Shown here one piece after another: positions 1-10,671 of a stretch of DNA of 60,000 nucleotides. The translations under genes were made by a program, and so were the position numbers. This DNA is from Polytrichum commune (taxonomy: Eukaryota; Streptophyta; Polytrichopsida; Polytrichales; Polytrichaceae): positions 38,615,501 to 38,675,500 of the forward strand of contig OX485805.1 of NCBI GenBank assembly GCA_950295325.1, read 5' to 3'. The notes under the pieces are model-generated. The model saw only the letters and a list, made by a program, of their open reading frames with translations. It made no database searches and had not been told where the DNA came from. Each line of letters begins with the position of its first letter. Position 1 is the first letter of the stretch.

Positions 1-137
1 GTGGCCATTAGTGCATGTGGTACTAATTCCCGAAACACACACTAATTTGGCAAGTCTCAAAATTAGTGAGGACTGAACCTTTTACCAAGTGATACTAAAC
101 TCTTGAATACATGCTCATTTACTATACATTTCAAACA
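1..137 (+). repeat. Left arm of a ~130-bp inverted repeat
   Basis: The first ~137 bases match the reverse complement of 7764-7895 almost continuously. Shared blocks include GTGGTACTAA, GAAACACACACT and AAGTGATACTAAA. The arms would bound a 7.9-kb element whose outer left edge lies at or just outside the window. No open frame inside it resembles a transposase, so it is either a decayed or a non-autonomous element, or a pair of oppositely inserted repeats. Confidence 0.6.
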
Positions 138-141
138 AACT

Positions 142-164
142 ACACTAAATATGATATTTAGTGT
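142..164. repeat. Perfect 23-bp palindrome
   Basis: ACACTAAATAT and ATATTTAGTGT flank a single G, giving 11-bp perfect arms. A near-identical palindrome occurs at 20878-20900 in a similar context (both are followed by a TATTTAATGT-like sequence). The two sites are therefore probably copies of one repeat family. Confidence 0.55.
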
Positions 165-3100
165 CATGTGGTATTTAATGTCACGATGGCAACTTTTCGG
201 ATGACACTTCTTATGAATAAGTGAACAAATATCGTCATGGATGATGGATGAGGTCGTCCATAGGCCAAATCCCTACCTTCTCTATGTAAGCAACTTGTGA
301 TGAAATATTGTCAGGGATGATTGAGATCTGGATGACAAATTCACTTGGTAAGTGACAATAATTGCAACACCGTAAATATATAATCCCCAAAAATAAATTC
401 ACAAGGAGTGACAAATGAAGTTGGGTTTAAAATTTAGTGTTGGTGACACTACACCACGGTTTACAATTAGTATTGAGCGAGACAATTAGAATTGGTGACA
501 CTACATATCATAGTTAGTGTAGTGTGTGCTCTAAGGTGTTTGAAGTGTGATCAAAATATACATAGGTGCAAAAGTGAATAGTCTTACGATGAATGGTGCT
601 AGTACTTTCAGCGAATATTGCTGTTATGAATAGTGAATAGTATCAGGATGAACAATGCTTGCTAGATCTTATGGTGGCATTAATTTCACAGCTTAAAAAA
701 AGTTAGTATCACCTTCACTAATTTCCCAAATTCACTATTAGCCCTCCTCCACTTATCGAGGTAATTAGTGTAGTTCATTTTTCCTAGGACATGAAACATG
801 CAATTGGTATGAGATGGTTAGCAATTTCAAATTGAGGTAACATTACTTAGTTGTGTACAGATGTTCTATATATGGGGCCAGGGATCCCCCAGGCATTACG
901 CCCTTTATTATGGGCTTCCTTGCATTTGGGGTATACTCAACTTGAGTACTATTCATTGAAAATCAATATTCAACGGAAACTTGTCCACTAATATAAAAAA
1001 TCACATAACTAAAGTTGTGTGTTTGACTCGTAGTTGCGGCTAGAATGTAACATATTAATTTTGAAACATATTTACAAACCCCATGTCGTCGCTCATTTTC
1101 TTGCTACCCATATACAAGTCATTGGCAATAAATAATGAATCCACATGCTTGAATCATGGGGCCAACTCAATTGGAAAGGGACTGGGCTCTGAAGCCCATG
1201 CAATGTTATGTAGGTTGAAGTTTCCTCATAATTTCTAGAGCTCATATGAATATCTCATTCATTACCAAAGTGAAGATTCGCGTGCTCATTAAATGGTCGT
1301 ATACAACACCCCACCCTCTTCAATTATGTTAAATGTTGAACTTTGAACCAGTATCGTATTTGAGCACGCAATCCAATCTCTTTTCAATACATTCATTTTT
1401 AACATTTGCAGTTAGTGCCACTCCAAACCACATACCACTTAGAATATAGGTGTATGATTAAGATAAGTAACCACATGAGGAACGTCTAAATTAGAACCCC
1501 ACACCAATTTGCATGTATAGGCTTGCATTAACGTCAGTTAACTTAATTTTAGTTTATTCTATTTTTGTCGGAAACTTCATGGTGGATGAAAATTTGAACA
1601 CGTCTTCGAGCTTGGCCCTTTTGACTTGACAACACACTAAGTATCATGTAATCAGGGCCACGATAAATCTTTAGAGCCCACATTAATTTTCAACCCATCC
1701 GAATCTCTAGGAAGTTGATGTGGGTAATTATTTGATTATATGTAAATCCAATTGTGAGGTGATTTTATTTTTTTGTTCTCTGTCGTGTGTTGGTCAAAGT
1801 TTCAAGGAAGATTAAGGGCGAGAGCGAAGGTCTTGGACCCATGTTATTTCCACCTCAACCAAACAATTAGAGGGGCCACATTACTTATCTCCACGCCAAT
1901 TTTTCACTCACACTAATTGGACTATCTAGTCTACTTATGGTGAATTCATTTTTTGTGGAAACTATACAAGAAAGTGAGAAAAGATGCTACAATTAGTAAA
2001 GCACACAATGACAAAATGCCTTTATTAGTATTATTATATAGCTTTAAATTTGTGGTTTGCTATATGGTTCCTTTGAAAGTGGATTTGGTTGTGAGGAAAA
2101 CATGACATGACGTAAGGAAATAATTGTATAATAACAAAAGCAATGTTCTCACCGATGTAACTTATGATGTTGTTTCACCTACAAGTTGGTCTACTTCTAC
2201 ATGTGATTTTGGTAAAATGACATGATATTTCATTTCCCAACACCTACCGTAGGGGGTGTGGTAGAAACATGTCCCATACACATTGATTGCATACTCATCG
2301 TGATTTTAACCTCAACAAACTAATCATGGATCTCGGACCGTCCAATCCAATTTTTTGTTTGGCTAAAAGTTAAACATCTATGGGATGTGCATACAATCAA
2401 CATTTTCACCCTCACCCTTTGTAGGTGATGCGAAATATCGCTTACAAACATGATGACATGCGTAGCTTATGCCATTATATAGCCAAGAGTCAACTTGCTA
2501 TGAGCATGCATGTTATTTTAAGGACCGGTGACAAAAACCAACATTGATAAGGTGTAAAGGTGAATGCATGATATCAACAATCATCGTCGACGATGGAATC
2601 AAAAAATCTGCATGGTATCAACTTGTAGTAGCAATCAAGTATTGATATATTGTGGCATGTCAAGGTTTATGAAAACTGAATTTTCTTTTGGGTCAATACT
2701 AAACCATATTGAAACTACGATAATCTTACCTAGATATAGACATTCTTTCATGGTACATATAAATCCAAATGATATTTGGGGGAAAAAGAAAAACCCTCAT
2801 ACACCCCATATCATACCGGTATCAAAAGATGCGAGATCCTCATTGAATATATACCCAAATGGTCATAAAGAAAGACTATACATGAGCGACACCGGTAGAA
2901 ACTCGAAAGTGAGCACCTACGTACCAATGTTACGGCAAAGCTCCTTTTTCTCTTGTCTACCTACCAAGGTACTTCATTGATGAGTGCATGCTCTTTTTGT
3001 TGATACACATGTCGTTTTTCTTACATTCATGCCCTTTGCCATGTGGCCACCAAGGAACTTAACTTAACACCTCAAGAGATCCGTCATGTTGGGACCACAC

Positions 3101-5800
3101 AAGGGCATAGCTAAAGAGTCCCGCCCCATTGCTTGCCAACAAATAAACTATTCTTCATGTTTTATATTGAATCTTAGTTACTCTAACACAATGTATCAAT
3201 TGGGTCGTCCCACGCTAATTTTGAATACTAATTGTCGTAGTAACAAATTTTGTTGAATTGTTTTTGTTATTGTTGTTGCTATATGGATGGATAAACAAGG
3301 TCATCAGTTTTCATAAATTGATTTGATCCAAGGTAACTTGCATGGGTGAAGAGGCAACCATTTGTGAAGGAAACCTAATTGCGCATGTTGGTGTATAATG
3401 ATTGCAAGGTTTAGCAAGTGATTCACTTAAATTTTAATAGATTGTCAACATTTTTCAAGGTGAATCGGTAATGGGGGTGAACTCCTCATTAAGAGTAGTA
3501 GTCACATGCGTGCAAAACCTCCTATCCACAAAAAATTCATTACAATTAGGAAAGCCTTGTATACAAGCATAGGATGGATGACAATCTCTTAAATGTTTAT
3601 GACAATTTTGACCTTCTAGAATAAATTGCCTCAACTATGTATACAAAAATATAGATGATTGGAACAAGATGGCATTTATGCTCATATATCATTATTTGTT
3701 TGTTAACAAAGTCATTGAAGTACACTCTAACCTCCGTAATGTCACCCTCCGTTATGTCGCTCCCTCTTATATCTTGAAACCCTAGGGGAATGGATGTGCT
3801 CATTTCAAATATCCCTCGTTAACCATCGTCAACAAAGCGGCATGGGAATAAGTTGGCTATGGGATGAAGATGGGGTTCAGTTGACATGTCTTTATGCCAA
3901 GTAACATTTGTCATGTAGTTGTGCTTCGTAAACCCGTTATGTTTTTACATATGAGCTTGCAACTATGATATAGGGTAAAGCATCACTCCTTCATAATAGC
4001 TCATAGTTGATGTCCCTGGGGGGTTCAATTTTGTAGTTTAGAAAACTTTGTGAGAACAAATATAGGGTCCTCTTTAAAATTGTGACTGACAAATCATAAA
4101 ACATGTATGTGTAACAAAGCTCAACTCATATATTGAACTTCATGGTGTGAATAAAGTAGGATGTCTACAAATTGATCATGTTAGAGAAGTTATAAAGATA
4201 ACATATTGTAGAGTATAATAGGTTGGAATTCAAATATTGTAGATTATGGCCCCACGCTATGGATGAGCACCATTTGATGACATATCATGGATATCTCTTG
4301 GTAGTTGGATGTAATATGCCGGGTTAGATGCAGGAATGGGACTTGACGGTTTTGCTCGTTTTGTTTAGCTTTGTGAGATCCCAGTTAAGGTTAATGGGAG
4401 CTCTTCAAAGTTTTCATGTTTGTGTAATCTCCCACCATCTTGCAAACTTGGCAAATATTGATGGTCGATTGTTGAAGGTTGCATAGTGAGCACAAACGCA
4501 TAGTTGCGCTCCTCATGTGCCCCCATCCCAAACTTCATCTTTCCAACTTTCGGTTATTTTTCGCTTGGTATATAGGTAGGGTTTAGGGTTTTGAATTCTT
4601 GTTGTGCACAAAGGAGGTTCAAATCCCAACCTTTGAATTCATATTTGGGATTTAAAATCGATGTCAAAGAAATGGAGTCTAGTTTAGTCATTATCTCCAA
4701 TCACAAGCCTTTAAAGGGACGTTTGTTGTCTTCACCTCGTCTGGCCATCAAGCAGTAATGGTTAAAGGCATTCATATACTAAGTGCAGTGAATGAAATTG
4801 GTGCCAATTGGGAAGGGGGGGGGGACATACAATTGCATGCACCCCCCCCCCCCATTCCACACACACACAAAAAAAAGTTTGTTCAAGTTAGGGATTATGA
4901 ATCAAATGAAGTAAGGTCATGCTAGGGATTTGGAAGACAATTGAGGGGCATTGTGGGTGACAAATGAGTACATGAGCAACCAATATGTGCAAAACGTGTG
5001 TTGGTTCATAGAAAAACCGACGCTTATCAAACCGACTAAAATTTGCAGTTGTTGTCTAAGCCATTGACTTAATTAAGTGTCATTGAGTTGAAGGTTCTCC
5101 GGGATGCCCTATGTGATCCTCTGCTATGATGTGGAGGTGAACTACAAAAAATATTTGTTTGAGGAAATGTAGGAGTACAACCTCCAACTTCTCATTGAAT
5201 TATTTTTTGTAGGATTTTAGATAGAAGTTGTGACAATGTTTTTGGCATATTGTATAGTTTGGAGCATTGGGGTAGAGTTAGGATGTCAGATGTTATTCTT
5301 TTTAGGACCCTATGGGTAGGTTTAGGATTTTTAGTTGACGTCGTCTTCGTCCTTGTGTTCTCCCAATGAAACATTCGCTTTTGAGGCAACCATGTAGTTC
5401 TTATTTTATTTTTTAGACTTATAGCATGCCCACACTTACTTGTGTGGGCGACCAATGAACAACTCCTACTGGTCAGCAAGGGCCACTTTTAGCTCTAGTG
5501 CATTAAGTGATAGCCATTGGATGTAACAAGTGTTGGTAGGAACCGTTCACTCGTGACCCACACTAAAAAGTGTGTGTGGGCTATTATACCATGCCCACAC
5601 TAGGACCATAAACTGGACCACACTAGTGGGAGAGTGCCCATTAGCTAAGAGATATTATTATGTATGCATCGGTGAAACTGCAGTACATTGCACATAACGA
5701 GATTATTGTGAGTGATGAAAAAAATCCAAATTGGTAACAATAACTTTTAGAATGAAATACACTTTCCCTATTAAGAGGGGATTCCTATTACTGCCCATGA
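165..5800. other. AT-rich gene-free stretch of repeat debris
   Basis: No frame here has recognisable protein similarity; the longest frames (for example 138 codons at 2564-2980) look like chance. The stretch holds many ATTAGTG-type words. Around 1255-1455 there is a divergent copy of the repeat found at 27.93-28.12 kb, with shared phrases such as AAAGTGAAGATTC and GTGCTCATTAA. An imperfect inverted repeat lies at about 2224-2445, with arms containing GATATTTC and CACCTAC. This is consistent with old, fragmented non-coding transposon copies. Confidence 0.5.
4811..4857. repeat. G-tract / C-tract hairpin
   Basis: GGAA followed by ten G is separated by a 17-base spacer from twelve C followed by ATTCC, so the two sides can pair over about 14 bases. 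Long G or C homopolymers recur in this window (18.63, 18.71 and 19.03 kb) and are difficult to sequence, so exact lengths are uncertain. Confidence 0.6.
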
Positions 5801-5828
5801 CCGACAACTGGCCCCAATGTGACCATGG

Positions 5829-6300
5829 TATTACATGTAATCTTCAAGAGATAAAAGATTTTACACTAAACATAGGTAGATAGGGATCCAATTCTTCGAG
5901 GTCATTACGATTTTTGATATCCCACATTTGCGAGTACTTTCTTATTTTGATTTTTTAACCCTAAGGACATTCACGGGGACTATTGGATCATCAATATAAT
6001 GTGAAACTGAATGACGATGTTTTTTGTATGAAGAATGTGATAGATTTGAGATGTCATGTGAACCGGGTAATGACATGTCAACTTCAAGAGGTAGGAGGTT
6101 TACACTAGACGTAAGTCACTTAGATACGGATCCGATACTCCTTGGCCATCATCCAACTTTTACAAGTACTTTCCTTATTATAAGCCCTAAGCACATTCAT
6201 GGGGACTATTGCATTGTCGTCGTTATATGAAAGCTGAATGATGATGATTTATGAAACGTGCTAGATTTGAGGTGTAATGTGAACTACGTAATGACATGTA
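5829..6300 (+). repeat. Divergent tandem duplication, unit ~230-240 bp
   Basis: The segment from about 5829 to 6060 recurs from about 6070 to 6300 in the same orientation. Shared phrases are CTTCAAGAG, a TTTACACTA block, CATTCAxGGGGACTATTG and ATGACATGT. The copies are clearly diverged and neither encodes a recognisable protein. Confidence 0.55.
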
Positions 6301-6470
6301 TTTATGTAACATTATGAGTGTGAGAGAGACGTAATATGAACCCAAGATAGAGAGAGATTTGACAATGGCATTGCTAAGCATATTCGTCCTCAATACAAGG
6401 CCCATTTTTTTTTGTTGGATATCCCGGGAGGGTGGATGGAACCAATCCCTAGCCTGAGCAAGCTTTATTC

Positions 6471-6762
6471 AAACTGAATGTGGAGAATATCCGGAAATAT
6501 TTCATGGAATATTGTCAGTCCTCCATAACTATGTTATGGCAAAAAGCCAACACCAACTAAATTAAGAAGCAAAGGAAGACGCCCCCACAATGAGGGAAGA
6601 CAAGGTCCCTCGGACGCGAAACATTGCCACGTAAAAAGTAATATCACCATCACCTCACCACAAACCACCCCCCCCCCTCCGAACCCACCAGACCAAGGAC
6701 AACCTCCAGCTATATCCAAACTGAATGTGAAGGATATTTCATGGAATACTATCAGTCCCACG
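6471..6762 (+). repeat. Direct repeat pair flanking a C-rich spacer
   Basis: The phrases AACTGAATGTG and ATATTTCATGGAATA followed by ATCAGTCC occur at 6471-6520 and again at 6718-6762. About 200 bp of unrelated sequence, including a C9 tract, lies between them. The function is unknown. The spacing could reflect a small element inserted into, or bounded by, the duplicated word. Confidence 0.45.
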
Positions 6763-7227
6763 GAACATTACTATGGATCTGAATAATGTTATGTTCTATC
6801 TCAAAAAGAAGACAAAAAAAGAAAAAGACTATTAAAAGGCTACATACTTAGCACATGTGGATGCTTAGAGGAGAATGCTCCACTTTGCACCCACTAAGTT
6901 ATAACAAGTGTGGCAAGCACTAAACTTGCATTGTGAAGTAGTAACCTTATCAATCATAGATTATAATTGTTTTACCCTAACTTTTCAACTTGGCCAACTT
7001 GATGTAATTGTTTGGGTATAATCCAAAAACTTGTACACGTGTCTTACATGTGTGAGCCCAACGTCATGCTATCATGGTAGATATTATGATTATTTAGTTA
7101 GATATTTGTTTTCTGAGGGAGAGACAGAGGTCACACTTAAAAATGGTTGCAACTTCAATATGCGAAACCCGAAACAGATATACACTGCATGGCGGGCAAT
7201 GTTAAATCTCCCCCTATAAGCTTTTCG

Positions 7228-7400
7228 GGGAGGTAGATATGGGCAGGGGCAGCCCCCAAAAAGAAATCAAGATTTTTTGGACCCGACCGAAAATCTTTGT
7301 CCACCCCGCCCGACTTCGAAAAAACCATTGCCCTCGCAGTTTTGAAGGCCACTTAACCACAAATCTCATATTGAGTGCATTTCACCTGCAAGGTTCATTT
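7228..7400 (+). repeat. Third, divergent copy of the long-arm repeat
   Basis: This stretch resembles the inner part of the inverted arms at 28407-28865 and 53541-53980. It shares the GGGGCAG start, the phrase ACCCGACCGAAAAT, the CCCGCCC box, TTCGAAAAAA, TTGAAGGCC and the GAGTGCA block. Similarity ends after about 7390. It shows that the arm belongs to a dispersed repeat family. Confidence 0.6.
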
Positions 7401-7763
7401 CCATTTAGTGGTACACACTTGAAATGCACTTCACCTTCTATCATTACGCTGATTATCCTATTTATCCTAAGTGTTATTATTAAACCACTAATTATCTTAA
7501 TTAGTGAGGGAGGACTACTAGTGCATGTGGAAAAGTAGTGTATGTGATACTAATTATTTTTTATGCTATGAAATTGGTGCCACCAAAAGGCCTAGAAAAC
7601 AATGTTCATCTCAACACTATTCACTGAAAATAATATGCATAGCATTATTATTATGTGAAAATACCAACATTATTCATCTTGGCATTATTAAGTGATAAAC
7701 ATGTGTTTGCGTATAGTATTTCTATCGCTCAACAAGCACCTTAGAATATGCACTATTCTTTTT

Positions 7764-7895
7764 GGAAATGTATGGTGAATGAGCATTTATTCATGAATTT
7801 AGTATCACTTAGTGATTTTTTTTTGCCCTCGCTAATTTCCAAACTTGGCAATAGAGTGTGTGTTTCCGGGAGTTAGTACCACACACACTAATTGG
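7764..7895 (-). repeat. Right arm of the ~130-bp inverted repeat
   Basis: This is the reverse-complement partner of bases 1-137. It ends near CACACTAATTGGG. No clear target-site duplication can be tested because the left edge of the pair is at the window boundary. Confidence 0.6.
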
Positions 7896-8299
7896 GATAC
7901 TCAGTTTACCAAACAATAAGAAATAAAACAAAAAATACTCAATGTTTTTCATACATTCTATACCAACTTTCTTAAGTAGTAATACTTGTTCATTATGATT
8001 TTGTGGATAGTTTATCCTAAAAAATTATATACTCATTTAAAATGTTTCTTTAAAAAATCATTCAGACTTTGCATATGTCAACAAATATTTGTTTGCTTGG
8101 ATTAAAAAAAAAAAACGTTGCATCTAGATGTTGAACTTATCTAAGTGGCGAGACTATTGTTGAGTTGATTTGTTTCCCACATGATCAAGGCAAAGTGTCG
8201 CTCATTCATGCCATTGTGTGTGTGTGTGTGTCTCTCTCTTCATGTCACTTCATGAATATTTCATGATGAATGCAGTTCCAATTTGGTCTCCTAACCAAA

Positions 8300-9100
8300 A
8301 GTAATAAAAAGCATGCATCAGTATCTTAGGGTGCCTCCTTTATACCATGCATATAGGCCGTTAATAAACTTTGCAAATCCTCCGATGAGAGAATAATTAA
8401 TGAACAAGTCACAAATATGTTAGATTTTTCATCCAAAACAACCCCTGGTGGGAATACTCCCATCGAACGCATTCTAAATTTGTTCACAATCCTCTCAATT
8501 GTCTCATTGGGAAGGTAGAATGTGGAAAGAGAGGCTTGATCATTAGGGACAAAAATATCCGTTGCCATGGTGTCACACACCACGTACGGTAACAACACCC
8601 CAAAATCAAAGAGCCCTTAGGATCTATTCTAAAAGCTTGACAAATTATAAAATACTTGAGAAAAAATAGAAGAACTCAAAAAGTAGCACTTCACTCTTTT
8701 AAAACCCTTGAAAAACACTTGCATAAAACCAAAATCTATAGATACATGCTTGTCTAGTCACTAGAAAAATTGCAACAAAATTTCTACCAAGCTTGCCTTA
8801 AGCACTCCTCTCGCCTCTCTTGAAACAAAACAAAACAAAACAAAACTCTGCTCCTTATACTTCAAAAATTAACCAACTCATTTCTCTCTTTCGTAAAACA
8901 AGTCTACTTGTCTCCCCAACTTGAAACACAAATGTTAAGCAATGAAAAAGTAACAACACCCTAAACACCAAGGTACAAGATCTTGGAGCTTTGATACTAA
9001 TGTAACATCTCTCAAGAAGAGAGAGGGAAAATAAGAAGCATGAAGCACCCAACCTTGAACCTTATATAGTTGTAGGAACTAAGAGTTGAAGATGCCCTTA
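8300..9100 (-). other. Possible decayed LTR-retrotransposon leader
   Basis: On the minus strand a TATATAAGG box (near 9066) is followed by a GT- and CT-rich leader, then TTACA, then a TTAGTATCAAAGC word at 8988-9000. That word resembles the plant initiator-tRNA primer-binding site TGGTATCAGAGC with three changes. A 90-codon minus-strand frame (8326-8598) follows but has no recognised gag motif. No partner LTR or polymerase is visible. This is a weak call; a chance resemblance is possible. Confidence 0.25.
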
Positions 9101-9359
9101 ATTAGTTCTCAAACATATAGTTAACTTGCTTTCCTTCCATGCCTTTGGGGTGAGTTTAAGTGCTCTTAAGTAGCGTTCGTTAACAAGGTGAGAATAATGT
9201 GTCACACCATAATCCCAACCAGTGAGTAACTCCCCTTGACCTTTTAGAACTATTAGATCTCCTTGGATGGATTCCTCTAGTCTCACAAAATAATAGAGTC
9301 TAGTTGGAATTAAAGTCCTCTAGTCTTAGATATAGTAGACTCTAGTTGGAACTATAGAT

Positions 9360-9790
9360 AGCAAAGGTAACCAATAAATAAATACACTTTACAATGACTT
9401 TATCCAACGGTCAAACTTGTGTGTGGAGTTGGAAGTGCCCACAATAAGACCACAACCCTTAGTACAATAGAATATGACAACCCAAGAAACATGGAATAGA
9501 ACAGAAATACTAAATTAGCTGTACCAGTAATTGTTGGAAGAAAAAACACAACTCACAGCCGTGATATGTTCAATTGAGACGACAATCTTGACAACACCGA
9601 ATTGATTTAATTTAATTATAATTTAATTGGATTTTGAAACCTAAGATGACTATTTGCGTGATTTGCACTTGTTAAATGGATGAGAGACGACAATGGCCGA
9701 TTCGATCCAACGGTCAAACTTGGAAGTATGTGGAGGTCGAAGTGCCGACAATTGGGCCACAAACCTTATAATAGTAGAATACGCAAACCC
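9360..9790 (-). repeat. Inverted, divergent pieces of the B repeat
   Basis: Two stretches (about 9395-9480 and 9690-9790) each contain the reverse complement of the phrase TTGTGGGCACTTCCAACTCC followed by a GACCGTTGGAT-like block. The same phrase pair, spaced about 200 bp apart, occurs in the B repeats near 27.41 and 27.61 kb and near 54.57 and 54.78 kb. This links the HSF promoter flank to the same repeat family. Confidence 0.5.
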
Positions 9791-9849
9791 AAGAAGCATG
9801 GCATAGGATGTACTTACTAAAGAAGTCACTAGTAAGCGCTAGAAACGAA

Positions 9850-10671
9850 AACACAGCCGAGGCCCGGCCGTAGTACATTCAATTGCCCGGCCCCACACAT
9901 AAAGGCCACGCGCAGGGCCCACCACTCACACCGACTCGGCCGGGTGACCCGCGGAAATGCTGCCGACCGCGCCCTATATTAGACCGCGCCACCCGGCCAA
10001 CCGGCGCTCCCTCTACCCCCCTCCCCCGGCCAGGTTCCCAACCCGCTCTTTCTCTCTCCTAATTCCCCTGTCGACGACCCAACGCCATTAGGGTTTCAAG
10101 CTTTTCGTCTTCTCGGTGCCTTCGCCCCGCCCGCTCCCGCAACATCGACGTCATGCCGAAATCTTGCGTGCTCTGCACGGCCGTTGCCTTCGACATGCGT
10201 TTCGTCATCACGTGACCGCTGTTTGCGAGATTTCAGCCATCGCTGTGGCCCCAAGCTCTGTGGATGGGCGCACCTTGGGGTTTCCTTCCGCTCGGTGAAT
10301 TCCTTGGCTCGGGCGATGGAGAGCGGTTGTAGTGTGCAGAAATTGGAGCTACGGGGAGAACGGGAAGACTGTATTAGGCTGTAACTTAGTACACGCAAAC
10401 CGAGTCTCTGCGAAGATTTTGTTTCTTTTTATTCTTTTTTAATTAATGAGTTGGTTCGGTTCTGTGCAGGATCGCACGAATCGGGGTAGGTTTTAGATGT
10501 TTGTCGTGATTCTTGACGCAGAGTGAAGTGGGAGAATTTGAGTCAGTGGGTTGATTTGTCGGTCAGAGAGAGAGACGCAGAGAGAGAGAGAGGAAGAGAG
10601 ATGGCGGGTGGTTTAGTTTAGGTCGCAGGGGGGTCGGTAAGGAAGATGTGAGATCGTCGTGGGGGTTAAAA
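9850..10671 (+). promoter_or_regulatory. CpG-rich promoter and 5' leader of the HSF gene
   Basis: Base composition changes abruptly from AT-rich repeats to a CG-dinucleotide-rich block (about 9850-10330). A TATA-like CTATATTA sits at 9974-9981, about 700 bp before the start codon. A possible 5'-UTR intron end (TTCTGTGCAG) lies near 10461-10470. The leader also contains a GA-rich run (about 10566-10600). Small frames in the leader on both strands are probably not genes. Placement of the transcription start is inferred. Confidence 0.45.

Noticed and set aside
10096-10398. 100-codon minus-strand frame in the HSF leader
   Set aside because: It lies in CpG-rich leader DNA where frames open by chance. 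It has no recognisable domain and is opposite to an obvious gene.
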